NCBI GenBank assembly: GCA_964654825.1
Contig: CAZZKG010000017.1
Span: 1-56,059 of the forward strand
Origin: CAZZKG01 sp964654825
GTDB lineage: Bacteria; Gemmatimonadota; CAZMKB01
Direction: 5' to 3'
Length of the DNA stretch: 56,059 bases
In this document: positions 8,776 through 16,990 of the stretch, piece after piece
Layout of the letters: the number at the start of each line of letters is the position of its first letter
Position numbering within the stretch: the stretch's first letter is position 1
The notes under the pieces: generated by a model
What the model was told of the DNA's origin: nothing
The model's database searches: none
What the model saw: the letters and a program-made list of their open reading frames with translations, nothing else
Made by a program: the position numbers and the translations under genes

Positions 8776-10707
8776 TTACATCTCTTCGATCTTCTCGTTG
8801 AGTTTGCAGTTTATGGAGAACTTTATCCGGTTCGAATCCTTTCCCTCTCCCCTTTCCCATGAAATGATGTCCGAATGCTGAAAAACACCGGAGTTCCTCA
8901 GGATCAGATTGAACTTGGAGAGGTATGCCTCGAGAAAGAGCGGTTCCGACTTGATCACTCCATCAATGATGACCGAGTATGCATCTGTCGATTCCTCTTC
9001 ATCGACCCCGTAATTCCTGATCCGCATGTCAGGATTCACGACTTCGAATTCTTCATCGACTTCTGCCGAATCACCTCTTGGGATGAGATCGAGCCTCGTC
9101 ACCAGGACATAGTCGGGGATGATGTGTGACAGTTCTCGTAATACGGTGACCGCTTCAGGCCCTTCGGGAAGAGGATAATCCAGTACAGTTTTCATTGTCT
9201 CGAGATAGCTTCTTTCCTTGCTGAGCCCTATCATATCTGAACCGAAGGAACCCGCCAGCAGAGTACTGGAATTTATAAGAACTGTATCTGCATGGAACCG
9301 CGAAAACATGTTGTGCGTAAACGATGAATAGGAGATTATACACGCGGCTAGTACCAGTGCTGCATACTTGAATAATTTCCCCTCGAATCTCATCATCGTT
9401 CTGACTCGATATGCGGGATGGGTTAATGATTCACTCTTCCCCATCCAGACAGCAGAAGAGAGGGCATGCGCAAGCTCGTGCACGGGAATGTCATTTGCTG
9501 TTTCACCCATTCCGCTCATACCGAGATCCTCGAATGTGATATATCGTACACCGGATTCCAGTTCCGCCTCGAGATATTCGGACAATCCCGCCAGCGAGGA
9601 ACCGCCGCCGACCAGGAGGATTTTTTCCGGCCTCCAACTGCTCCCAGATGACAGGTACTCCGATGTGCGGCGGATCTCGTTGGTCAGCTTGTCGACCGTG
9701 GGTCTGAGTATAGCCGGGATATGTGCATATGCCTCATCAGCATTATCATCCTTCTCAACTCTCTCTTTCAGTAATCCATACTTCTTCTTGAGAATTTCAG
9801 CTGCTTCCCTCTTCAACTCGAGGACTCCTTTGGAATAGGAGAATCGGCCGGTTATCGAATCGGTAAAACTATTTCCACCCATGGCTATCTCACGGTAGAG
9901 GTACCTGTCCTCCCCGGATGTGACATACACACCAGTTTTCTCGAAACCGATATCTACGATCAGGTTCGGTTCAGCCGATTTCATCTGATTACTGAAAAGC
10001 ATAGAGGATGCCAGAACAGTGACATGCGAAAACCCAGCCGCCTCGAAGGGAGTAATCACCGCTTCGAGTAACTCGGCTCTCGCCACAGCTGTTGTCACTT
10101 CGAGTCCTTCCTCACCATTATCATCAATCATACTGGATACATGGTACCCGAATCCGATATCCTCTGGAAGTGCGGCAATCTCATTTTCGAACTTCAGGAG
10201 GAGAGCTCTTTTAATCTCCTTGTCGGGAATCACCGGCATCGTCAGTTTTTTTACCAGTACTCTCTTCCCGAGGAGAGCGATGTAAAGAGGCACCTCGTGG
10301 CATGACCATCTGCCGACCATAGGCAGGAGCTTTTCCTCGAGTACCTGAATCATTTCTGCAACCGAGTCGGAGTATCCTTCTCCTTTGCGATCAATGATCC
10401 ACCAATCCCGCAGAAATTCGTTCTCACCGACCCGCTCGATGATTACGAATTTTACAGAAAAGTGCCCGATGTCGATACCCACCCTGTATCTCATTAACGG
10501 ATCGATTCTGGATACCAATGCGGTGAGTTTCGACTTGACCCTGAATGAAGATTCTGCCCGCGCAGCATGATTCTCATCTGATGGCTTCCCGGATCGCGAA
10601 AGAATCCCCTTCAGCCTCTTCCGGAATTCAGACACTCTGCTCATGCTGTTCTTTCTTTCCGGATCATCAGCATCCCGACGCGGCTCTCCCATTACCCTGC
10701 TCTCCAA
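8776..10707 (-). CDS. PilM-PilN fusion (GspL-like) pilus/secretion assembly protein
   Basis: A single 643-aa chain. Residues 1-72 are a basic, probably disordered extension. Residues 73-430 are a PilM/FtsA-type actin-like ATPase fold (YRVGIDIGHFSVKFV at the start, NLIVDIGFEKTGVYV in the second phosphate loop, ILLVGGGSSLAGL near the end). A membrane helix follows at about 446-465 (FKYAALVLAACIISYSSF), then a PilN-like periplasmic domain (about 466-643). In type IV pili PilM and PilN are usually separate; in type II systems GspL combines both. Here the actin-like half keeps a full PilM-like fold. The start is ATG 10707, or ATG 10692 overlapping the upstream stop codon. PilO follows. Confidence 0.85.
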   Translation of the reverse strand: MESRVMGEPRRDADDPERKNSMSRVSEFRKRLKGILSRSGKPSDENHAARAESSFRVKSKLTALVSRIDPLMRYRVGIDIGHFSVKFVIIERVGENEFLRDWWIIDRKGEGYSDSVAEMIQVLEEKLLPMVGRWSCHEVPLYIALLGKRVLVKKLTMPVIPDKEIKRALLLKFENEIAALPEDIGFGYHVSSMIDDNGEEGLEVTTAVARAELLEAVITPFEAAGFSHVTVLASSMLFSNQMKSAEPNLIVDIGFEKTGVYVTSGEDRYLYREIAMGGNSFTDSITGRFSYSKGVLELKREAAEILKKKYGLLKERVEKDDNADEAYAHIPAILRPTVDKLTNEIRRTSEYLSSGSSWRPEKILLVGGGSSLAGLSEYLEAELESGVRYITFEDLGMSGMGETANDIPVHELAHALSSAVWMGKSESLTHPAYRVRTMMRFEGKLFKYAALVLAACIISYSSFTHNMFSRFHADTVLINSSTLLAGSFGSDMIGLSKERSYLETMKTVLDYPLPEGPEAVTVLRELSHIIPDYVLVTRLDLIPRGDSAEVDEEFEVVNPDMRIRNYGVDEEESTDAYSVIIDGVIKSEPLFLEAYLSKFNLILRNSGVFQHSDIISWERGEGKDSNRIKFSINCKLNEKIEEM

Positions 10708-11903
10708 TCATTTCTCTTCACTCTCGGTCTCCCTTCAACACCGGGGATGGAGATCCCTTCGAGGACTTTCTCGGAAAAAACAATCTTTCCTCTTCCCCGC
10801 AATCTCTGCATTCTCGAGGTGACAAAACTCCCTTTGATGTCGTAATTCCCCTGGAGACGGCTTGTGCCCTCAACGAAACTGATCCCCTTGAGTTTGACTT
10901 TATTGTTGGTGCTGAAATTAGCGCGTGCCAGTACGACCGAACTCAGATCGGCACCGTTGTCCACGATGATGTCCCGCCTGGCATAGAGGAGTGAGCCGAT
11001 GGTTTTTCCGCTCGTTACCCTGCTGTCAGAAATACGGATGTCCTCACCGGCTATTATGCTCACATCCGGGCCAACACGCGCTTTGTTCTGCACGGTGATG
11101 CCGCCACTCGCGCATATAGTCCCGGGGCCCTTCACATCGGCCTTTATTGTGAGATTACCATCACGGTATATCACACGATCCTTGAAATCTTTCAGTTTCG
11201 TCTTTTTGTTGATCACAGGGTCGACACTCTCGTAGCCATTGACATTGTTTATAAACCTGTCATAGTAGTCCGAGCGGAGAATCGGAAAATCGTCCGGCGG
11301 TTCATCAATGTACATGTAATCATGCCTCGCAACTGTTCTCCTCCCGAAATCCACGACTCTCGCCGTTCGCGGGACGAACATGTAACCTTTGGAAAACCTG
11401 GTCCTCCTTCCGAGAAGGAGAAACCGGCCATCGAAGAGCATATTCCCTTCTATCGTTGACCTCGACCACATCCACAAAACAGGTTGTCTAGAAACATAGA
11501 GCGCATAGTAAAAGGCAGCCGGAAGTGTACTCACTTCGATGCTGAGATCGATGGTACGTTCAATCGACGGATCAGATGTAGAAGCGACAGCGGTGAGCAG
11601 CGTATCTCCACTGTTGGAAACATCCACAGTCGTCCCTCCAACCTTCAGGCCGGAGATGTTCCCTCCCTTTTTCACGTCAGCCCGTATCTCCTCGATCGCA
11701 TACTCAATCCCCGTTTCCGCTGCATACACCGCTTCCCTCGCCCGCAGACCATAAACCACCGATGACCTTTCCTCGGCCAGATTCATCACCATAACCACAC
11801 CATAAGCTGCGAACATAAGGAGCACCAGAACACCGAAAATCGCTGCCTGGCCACTCTCCGGATGCGGGGATCCCGCTGAAACCCTCACGACCGATCTCCT
11901 CAC
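10692..11903 (-). CDS. PilX/GspK-like minor pilin with beta-solenoid-like (bactofilin-like) C-terminal domain
   Basis: A 403-aa protein with one N-terminal membrane helix (GQAAIFGVLVLLMFAAYGV) and a PilX-like amphipathic helix (REAVYAAETGIEYAIEEI). A middle domain follows, then from about residue 245 a run of short parallel-beta repeats (GNLTIKADVKGPGTICASGG, RVGPDVSIIAGEDIRI, DNGADLSSVVLARANF). This resembles the polymer-forming/bactofilin-like solenoid found after PilX N-termini in some bacteria. It sits where GspK would be and may cap the filament tip. The start is GTG 11903 overlapping the previous stop, or GTG 11888 behind GAGGAG. No classical Gly-Phe prepilin site is visible, so processing is uncertain. 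Confidence 0.65.
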   Translation of the reverse strand: MRRSVVRVSAGSPHPESGQAAIFGVLVLLMFAAYGVVMVMNLAEERSSVVYGLRAREAVYAAETGIEYAIEEIRADVKKGGNISGLKVGGTTVDVSNSGDTLLTAVASTSDPSIERTIDLSIEVSTLPAAFYYALYVSRQPVLWMWSRSTIEGNMLFDGRFLLLGRRTRFSKGYMFVPRTARVVDFGRRTVARHDYMYIDEPPDDFPILRSDYYDRFINNVNGYESVDPVINKKTKLKDFKDRVIYRDGNLTIKADVKGPGTICASGGITVQNKARVGPDVSIIAGEDIRISDSRVTSGKTIGSLLYARRDIIVDNGADLSSVVLARANFSTNNKVKLKGISFVEGTSRLQGNYDIKGSFVTSRMQRLRGRGKIVFSEKVLEGISIPGVEGRPRVKRNDWRAG

Positions 11904-12409
11904 ATAAAATTCCTTGGATAAGCACGTGAGATCATTTTCAGATTGTTCCGGCCGGCGGTACTCATCTCCACCTCGATACTCCAGATATCCGTTTCCGGTT
12001 TAAGTCTCGGTTTCCCAACATCCCTTCCCCGCGTGTCGAGATATCTCAGACGGAATGTGCTTACATTGCGCGCCAGGTTCTTCCCGTTGAGTGTCAGTAG
12101 TGAAGACCGGGCATCAAAATCGATATCTGTCGTATTTCCTTCCCGGTTGATGAACACGATTTGTGATTCTGTTGCCCGGATTACACTCTTCCGGTCCCTG
12201 ATCGAGCGAAGTTCGAGTGCAATTCTACCACTCGCCAGCCTGAGTTCGCTGACTTCGTTTGCTGACCTGACCATGAATCCAAACGTGTCTGCATTTGTTA
12301 CAAACACTCCTGCAAGAATCGTCACTACGATCGAAAGTACTGTCATGGCCACGACAAGTTCGACGAGTGTGAAACCCCGGAGACGGACTCTCGAACGGTC
12401 TTCACGCAT
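11900..12409 (-). CDS. Prepilin-type protein, GspJ/PilW-like
   Basis: Minor pseudopilin (169 aa) with a classical prepilin peptidase site, RLRG|FTLVELVVAMTVLSIV, keeping Gly -1, Phe +1 and Glu +5. The hydrophobic helix is followed by a predicted alpha-beta domain (SGRIALELRSIRD, RNVSTFRLRYLDTRGRDV) typical of the GspJ/PilW group. It begins 6 bases after the previous gene and overlaps the next (ATGTGAGG). It probably joins the other minor pseudopilins in a filament tip complex. Confidence 0.85.
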   Translation of the reverse strand: MREDRSRVRLRGFTLVELVVAMTVLSIVVTILAGVFVTNADTFGFMVRSANEVSELRLASGRIALELRSIRDRKSVIRATESQIVFINREGNTTDIDFDARSSLLTLNGKNLARNVSTFRLRYLDTRGRDVGKPRLKPETDIWSIEVEMSTAGRNNLKMISRAYPRNFM

Positions 12410-12415
12410 CTGTAG

Positions 12416-12826
12416 TTACCAGTTTTCGAGATATGTGGCAGTGAGTGAAATATCACTGATCCCGGGTTTAGACAGCGTGATGGAAACAGTCTTCGCCGGT
12501 CTTCCCATTACCCTGAGATCAGTTACCTTCACTTTCCTCGTGAAACCATCTATCCCGGTATCCTGTCTGTAGTTTCCGGGAGAGAGATAGGTAAATCCTC
12601 TCCCCGGGGCACTCTTGTCCGCGATAATTTCCTCCATCGCCGTTTCGATCAGACACAATTGCTGCTGATCGAACTGGTTTTCACTTTCATCGATCACGCC
12701 CGTCTGCATCGCCGTAAACATGCCGGGGAGGAAGATACCCACCGCGACGATTATGATGATCAACTCAATGAGAGTAAAACCCATTCGAGTGTGATTCTCC
12801 AGAGGACATTCCACCCGCTTCGGCAT
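12416..12826 (-). CDS. Prepilin-type protein, GspI/PilV-like
   Basis: Minor pseudopilin (136 aa). ATG 12826 shares its A with the stop codon of the upstream gene (TGATG), which fixes the start. The open frame extends 34 codons further back but only inside that gene. The leader ends RMG|FTLIELIIIIV with the required Gly -1, Phe +1 and Glu +5. The mature protein has a helix (CLIETAMEEIIADK) and a short beta domain. Its size and place between GspH- and GspJ-like genes fit GspI/PilV. Confidence 0.8.
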   Translation of the reverse strand: MPKRVECPLENHTRMGFTLIELIIIIVAVGIFLPGMFTAMQTGVIDESENQFDQQQLCLIETAMEEIIADKSAPGRGFTYLSPGNYRQDTGIDGFTRKVKVTDLRVMGRPAKTVSITLSKPGISDISLTATYLENW

Positions 12827-13362
12827 CAGAAAGATATCCTCCCGGTCCCGCTCTCTACAAGCACCTGAGCCTCTTCTCCCTTGAGAGAGAGGACCACACG
12901 CCCACCTCCCGATGGTTCCCCTTTCCAATTAAAGGACAGCTTGTTTTTATCCGGGAAGGATGTCTTGAGAGTGATACCCGGATAGTCCGGTGTCATATCA
13001 ACGATGAACTTTTTTCCCCTGTATGAAGGGTCTTCGATGACATCCCCACTCTCTCCGAGGACACGGTATCCCGTCGCCGAAAACACAACAGTGTGATTCT
13101 CTCCCTTCTTCATTGCCAGATCCTGAGCGTATCTCAGATCTGTTGCTGTTTTCATCACCGCGGAGCTCAACCGTATACCGACCAGCTCCTTCCACCCGGG
13201 CATGGCCACTGCCGCGAGTATGCCGACTATCGTGATAACCACGATGAGCATGATCAGGGAATACCCGGCTTGGAGGGGGTACATCCCGGGGGATGGTTTT
13301 GATCTCGGGAAACGGGTTACTCGCACAGAGTACACCGGGTTGTTTTCGATTAAGCAGTTCAT
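12826..13362 (-). CDS. GspH/FimT-like pseudopilin lacking Glu5
   Basis: Type IV pilin-like protein with N-terminal helix AG|YSLIMLIVVITIVGILAAV followed by MPGWKEL and a GspH/FimT-type body (TDLRYAQDLAMKKGENHTV, LVESGTGRISF). Position +5, nearly always Glu in pilins, is Met, and +1 is Tyr. The start is unclear: ATG 13362 is given here, ATG 13284 would leave a more usual 7-residue leader, and TTG 13395 is also open. It is the first gene after a sigma-54-type promoter and a structured leader. It should belong to the filament or its tip. Confidence 0.75.
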   Translation of the reverse strand: MNCLIENNPVYSVRVTRFPRSKPSPGMYPLQAGYSLIMLIVVITIVGILAAVAMPGWKELVGIRLSSAVMKTATDLRYAQDLAMKKGENHTVVFSATGYRVLGESGDVIEDPSYRGKKFIVDMTPDYPGITLKTSFPDKNKLSFNWKGEPSGGGRVVLSLKGEEAQVLVESGTGRISF

Positions 13363-13393
13363 GCGCTCACACCCATTTGCGAATTCACGCAAC

Positions 13394-13436
13394 AAAAAAG
13401 ACTCCAGGATCCCTGCCTGCTACGATCGACCCTGGA
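13394..13436 (-). terminator. Putative leader terminator/attenuator before pseudopilin operon
   Basis: On the minus strand TCCAGG (13436-13431) can pair with CCTGGA (13408-13403), followed by GTC and six T (13399-13394). Upstream, GGACTC (13472-13467) can pair with GAGTCC (13439-13434), which shares bases with the first stem and so excludes it. This is an attenuator layout. The stems are short, so the structure is tentative. Confidence 0.35.
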
Positions 13437-13528
13437 CTCCTCGATCTGGGATCCCGGAGCCTTATCGAGTCCTTCCAGGAACGCTTGATGAAGACATGTC
13501 GTGTAGAAAGGCCCCAAACTTATTGATT

Positions 13529-13543
13529 GCAAAAAACTTGCCA
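13529..13543 (-). promoter_or_regulatory. Putative sigma-54 (-24/-12) promoter of pseudopilin operon
   Basis: The minus strand reads TGGCAAGTTTTTTGC followed by A. It has the invariant GG and GC with exact 12-base spacing of the RpoN consensus TGGCAC-N5-TTGC. The transcript would start near 13517, leaving a leader of about 120-150 bases before the first pseudopilin gene. Confidence 0.6.
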
Positions 13544-13621
13544 TGTTTGATCGCAGTACAAACAGTGATGTTGAACCGCCGTTTCGCGCGAAATCTCCCG
13601 CATCGGGCACACCTCATCCGA

Positions 13622-14830
13622 TCACTTTTTGATCACACTGGACAGCTTCCACATGGGAAGAAACACAGCTACCGCCATAAAGAGAACAAAAGCTCCCATC
13701 AGGACGGTTATCATAGGTTCGATGAGCGTTGTCATATTTTTCACCGCATAATTGATCTCCCGATCGTAATGATCCGAGACCGCATTCAAAACTTCTTCCA
13801 TCGATCCCGATGCTTCTCCTATGCTCAGCATTTCGGTTACCAGCGGGGGGAAATATTTACTCTCCTTGAGCGGCTCTGCGATTGTTTTGCCCTGCCTTAT
13901 GCAATCTCTCTGGTACATGATCTCTTTTGCGATGACGATATTCCCCACCGACTCGGCAACGATCTCGAGATTTCTCAAAATCGGTAATCCACACCTGTCG
14001 AGAGTGGCAAACATTCTCGCAAATCTCGTAACCGCGATTCGTACGAACAGCGGACCCACAACAGGCATTGCGAGCTTGTACCTGTCCCACGTTCTCTTCC
14101 CCTGTTCCGTTCTCGATAACCACACCAGTGTACCGATGAGCAGAAGGAATCCAATGAAGATCGGAATAAGGTTATTGTGAATCGCATCATTGAACTGAAG
14201 GAGAATCCGGGTGGGCAGCGGGAGATCCGCTTCGAACCTGCTGTACATCTGACTGAATTTCGGAAGAACGAAGAAGATTGCCACCAAAAAGCTCACTACC
14301 AGACCTGCAAGAACCATCAGCGGGTACCGCGTCGCCTGCTTCAATGCCGCCCTTGTCTCCAATTCGTGCTCGAGGAGATAGACGAGGCGTCCGAGCACCT
14401 CATCGAGGACACCTCCTTCTTCACCGACCCGCACCGTACTGACATATACATCGCTGAAGACACCTGGATGCTGCGCCATCGCTTCCGAGAGTGACTTTCC
14501 CGCACTCACATCCCTGAACATCTGATGGACGAGTTTTTTCATCTCGGGATTATCAGCCTGGGATTTGAGAGAGTTGAGACAGGAGAGGATGCCGATACCG
14601 GCTTTGAGCATTGTGAGGAGCTGTCTCGTGAAGATGATGAGCTCCTCTCTTTTGAGCTTGATCTTTCCTCCCGGGAGTATGTCGGACATCGATCTCAATT
14701 TCTTGACCGAAATCGGAATGGCTTTTCTTCCCAGGAGTTCGTCGATAGCCTGAGATCGGCTGGCTGATTCGACTCTACCCGTCAACTTCTTCCCTGTCAT
14801 ATCCCTGGCGGTGTATTCGAAGATGGTCAT
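13622..14830 (-). CDS. Type II secretion / type IV pilus inner-membrane platform protein, GspF/PilC
   Basis: Polytopic inner-membrane platform (402 aa) that couples the cytoplasmic ATPase to pilin addition. It has two T2SSF domains (about 65-185 and 265-390), each with GEEGG-like or GEASGSMEEVL loops. Membrane helices follow each domain (LMVLAGLVVSFLVAIFFVL; FIGFLLLIGTLVWL; ITVLMGAFVLFMAVAVFLP). The start is ATG 14830 (MTIFEYTARD), the usual N-terminus of the family; TTG 14842 is also open. It lies 51 bases after gspE, and is followed by an intergenic region with a new promoter. Confidence 0.92.
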   Translation of the reverse strand: MTIFEYTARDMTGKKLTGRVESASRSQAIDELLGRKAIPISVKKLRSMSDILPGGKIKLKREELIIFTRQLLTMLKAGIGILSCLNSLKSQADNPEMKKLVHQMFRDVSAGKSLSEAMAQHPGVFSDVYVSTVRVGEEGGVLDEVLGRLVYLLEHELETRAALKQATRYPLMVLAGLVVSFLVAIFFVLPKFSQMYSRFEADLPLPTRILLQFNDAIHNNLIPIFIGFLLLIGTLVWLSRTEQGKRTWDRYKLAMPVVGPLFVRIAVTRFARMFATLDRCGLPILRNLEIVAESVGNIVIAKEIMYQRDCIRQGKTIAEPLKESKYFPPLVTEMLSIGEASGSMEEVLNAVSDHYDREINYAVKNMTTLIEPMITVLMGAFVLFMAVAVFLPMWKLSSVIKK

Positions 14831-14881
14831 GTCAGTCGCCAATTAAATCGTTAGAATGTTTACGTATGCGCTTAAGCCGAT

Positions 14882-16573
14882 TTATCCATTGCCGGTGACC
14901 CGGAGCACTTCTTCCACCGAGGTGAGACCTTTCACTGCCTTCTCCAGACCATCTTTTCTCAGAACAACCATCCCTCCAGAGACGGCCGCCTCGAGTATTT
15001 CCGAGGAACTTGCTCCATGGGCTATGATATTTCGCATAGTTGCATCGACGATTAGTACTTCGTAGACACCAATCCTCCCACGATAGCCGGTCCCCTTGCA
15101 CGAATTACATCCCAGTCCACGATGAAAAACAATCTCCCCGCTCTTCTCCTCGATGCCCAGTCTCCGGAGCAGTTCATCATCGGGGACATAGGTTTCTTTA
15201 CATTGCTGACAGACAAGCCTGACAAGCCTCTGGGCGACAATACCCAGTAAGGATGAAGAAACGAGAAACGGTTCCACTCCCATGTCTACCAGCCGTGCCA
15301 CGGCTCCCGCAGAATCATTCGTGTGGAGAGTACTCAGAACGAGATGCCCGGTGAGAGCTGAATGGATTGCAATCTCAGCTGTTTCCCTGTCACGGATCTC
15401 ACCAACCATAATCACATCCGGATCCTGCCGGAGTATCGCACGGAGTCCTGTCGCAAAAGTCATCCCCGCTTTCGGATTGACCTGAGACTGGCATATCAGA
15501 TCCATCTGGTACTCGACCGGATCTTCAACAGTTATCACGTTCTTCTCGACACTTTTCAATTTGTTCAGCACGGCATACAGACTGGTCGTCTTCCCGCTCC
15601 CGGTAGGTCCGGTGACAAGGATCACGCCATGAGGCTCACTGATGAGCCGGTTGAACCGCACGAGCGACTCACCGCCAAAACCCAGTTCAGTCAGCCGGGT
15701 TATCGCTTTCCCCTTGTTGAGGATCCTCATGACGACCTTTTCGCCGAAGTAAGTCGGATAGGTAGAGAGCCTGAGACCGACTTCCTTCCCATCGACGATG
15801 GTGTCCACTCTCCCATCCTGTGGGATTCTCCTCTCCGCTATATCCATTCCCCCGAGAATTTTCACTCTCGATATTAGGGCCTCGAACAGATCAAAACCCG
15901 GAGCCGGGATATCATGCAGGATTCCATCAATCCTGTACCTGACTCTCAACTTCCCATCCCAGGGTTCGATGTGAATGTCACTCGCGTTCTCCCGGATGGC
16001 CTGCACGAGCAGTCTGTCAACAATTTTAGTTACGGGAGCGGAATCCTTCTGATCATGAAATCCCTTGAACTGTATTTTGTCAGCCGCTTCCGGAGTCGAT
16101 TCGTCCATCTTGCTTTCGAAGAGTTCGGCCATCGATTGTCTTCCGCCGTAGAACAGATCGAGAACCTTACTGATATCGGTAGGGGCGGCGATAAACGGCT
16201 CAATAGTGAGACCACTTACCATCTGCATGTCATCGATCGCCTCATAGTTCATCGGATCCGCCATGGCAAGGGCGAGAGAATCTTTCGCTTTAAACAGAGG
16301 GATGGACTGATTCTTCCTCGCGACGGATTCGGGGATGAGATCCAGTACTTCTTTTTCGAGCTCGATCTCGGAGAGATCTACGGTGGGATATCCGCTCAGT
16401 TCTTCGAGGAGCACATAGATCTGTTCTTTCGTTGCGAACCCGAGCCGGGTGATGACCTGATCAATAAATTCCCCGGTCTCGCGTCTGATATTCTGTATTT
16501 TCAAAACCTGGTCAGCAGTCAGGAGTTTCGAATCCTCGGCATGCTTGAGCAGTTTCTTCTCAATTTCTTTCAT
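14882..16573 (-). CDS. Secretion/pilus assembly ATPase, GspE/PilB family
   Basis: Hexameric cytoplasmic ATPase (563 aa) that powers filament extension. The N-terminal MshEN-type domain (about 1-150; TRLGFATKEQI, YPTVDLSEIE) is known in relatives to bind c-di-GMP or contact GspL/PilM. The core has DIHIEPWDGKLRVRYRIDG, Walker A GPTGSGKTT, Walker B region VIMVGEIRDRETAEIA and the zinc-binding tetracysteine (CQQC ... CNSC) of extension-type rather than retraction-type ATPases. The canonical MshEN arginine motif is not clear here, so c-di-GMP binding is uncertain. It starts 30 bases after a REC gene, within the signalling operon. Confidence 0.93.
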   Translation of the reverse strand: MKEIEKKLLKHAEDSKLLTADQVLKIQNIRRETGEFIDQVITRLGFATKEQIYVLLEELSGYPTVDLSEIELEKEVLDLIPESVARKNQSIPLFKAKDSLALAMADPMNYEAIDDMQMVSGLTIEPFIAAPTDISKVLDLFYGGRQSMAELFESKMDESTPEAADKIQFKGFHDQKDSAPVTKIVDRLLVQAIRENASDIHIEPWDGKLRVRYRIDGILHDIPAPGFDLFEALISRVKILGGMDIAERRIPQDGRVDTIVDGKEVGLRLSTYPTYFGEKVVMRILNKGKAITRLTELGFGGESLVRFNRLISEPHGVILVTGPTGSGKTTSLYAVLNKLKSVEKNVITVEDPVEYQMDLICQSQVNPKAGMTFATGLRAILRQDPDVIMVGEIRDRETAEIAIHSALTGHLVLSTLHTNDSAGAVARLVDMGVEPFLVSSSLLGIVAQRLVRLVCQQCKETYVPDDELLRRLGIEEKSGEIVFHRGLGCNSCKGTGYRGRIGVYEVLIVDATMRNIIAHGASSSEILEAAVSGGMVVLRKDGLEKAVKGLTSVEEVLRVTGNG

Positions 16574-16603
16574 GGGTTTCGCCCTTTGTACAATCCCTCT
16601 CCA

Positions 16604-16990
16604 CTAATTGCTCATACTCCCCTTCTTTTCGAGCATCTCCTCCACCACGCCACTCAGGGCTTCCAGATCAAAGGGTTTTTTTATGTACGCATCCGCTCCC
16701 GACTGATACCCCTCGACCTCATCGACGGAACCCGCCTTTGCAGTAAGCATAATTACCGGAATATCTTTGTATCTCCTATCCATCTTGAGCATCTTGCATA
16801 CCTTGTACCCATCCATAAGAGGAAGCATGAGGTCCAGGAGAATTAGATCAGGCCCCTTCGACCGTGCCAGTTTCAAGGCTTCCATTCCATCGGTGGCCGA
16901 GAGAATGTCATAGTCATTCATCTCGAGATGAAATTTAATGGTTTCGAGTATCGAGGGCTCATCATCTACTATGAGAATTCTTTTTTTCAA
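16604..16990 (-). CDS. Single-domain response regulator (REC)
   Basis: A 128-aa stand-alone receiver domain. The acidic pair is in ILIVDDEPS, the phosphoacceptor Asp in LILLDLMLP, the conserved Thr in MLTAKAG and the Lys in IKKPFD. There is no output domain, so it probably works as a phosphate shuttle or by binding a partner, as PilG/PilH or CheY do. Its ATG overlaps the upstream REC gene stop (ATGA), and it directly precedes gspE. Control of the ATPase or of filament activity is inferred from position. Confidence 0.88.
   Translation of the reverse strand: MKKRILIVDDEPSILETIKFHLEMNDYDILSATDGMEALKLARSKGPDLILLDLMLPLMDGYKVCKMLKMDRRYKDIPVIMLTAKAGSVDEVEGYQSGADAYIKKPFDLEALSGVVEEMLEKKGSMSN

Noticed and set aside
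13359..13610. 83-aa minus-strand frame between gspF and the GspH-like gene
   Set aside because: It spans the sigma-54 site and the attenuator-like hairpins and has no protein-like pattern; better explained as untranslated leader.
15914..16846. 310-aa plus-strand frame
   Set aside because: Antisense to gspE and a REC gene, both certain.
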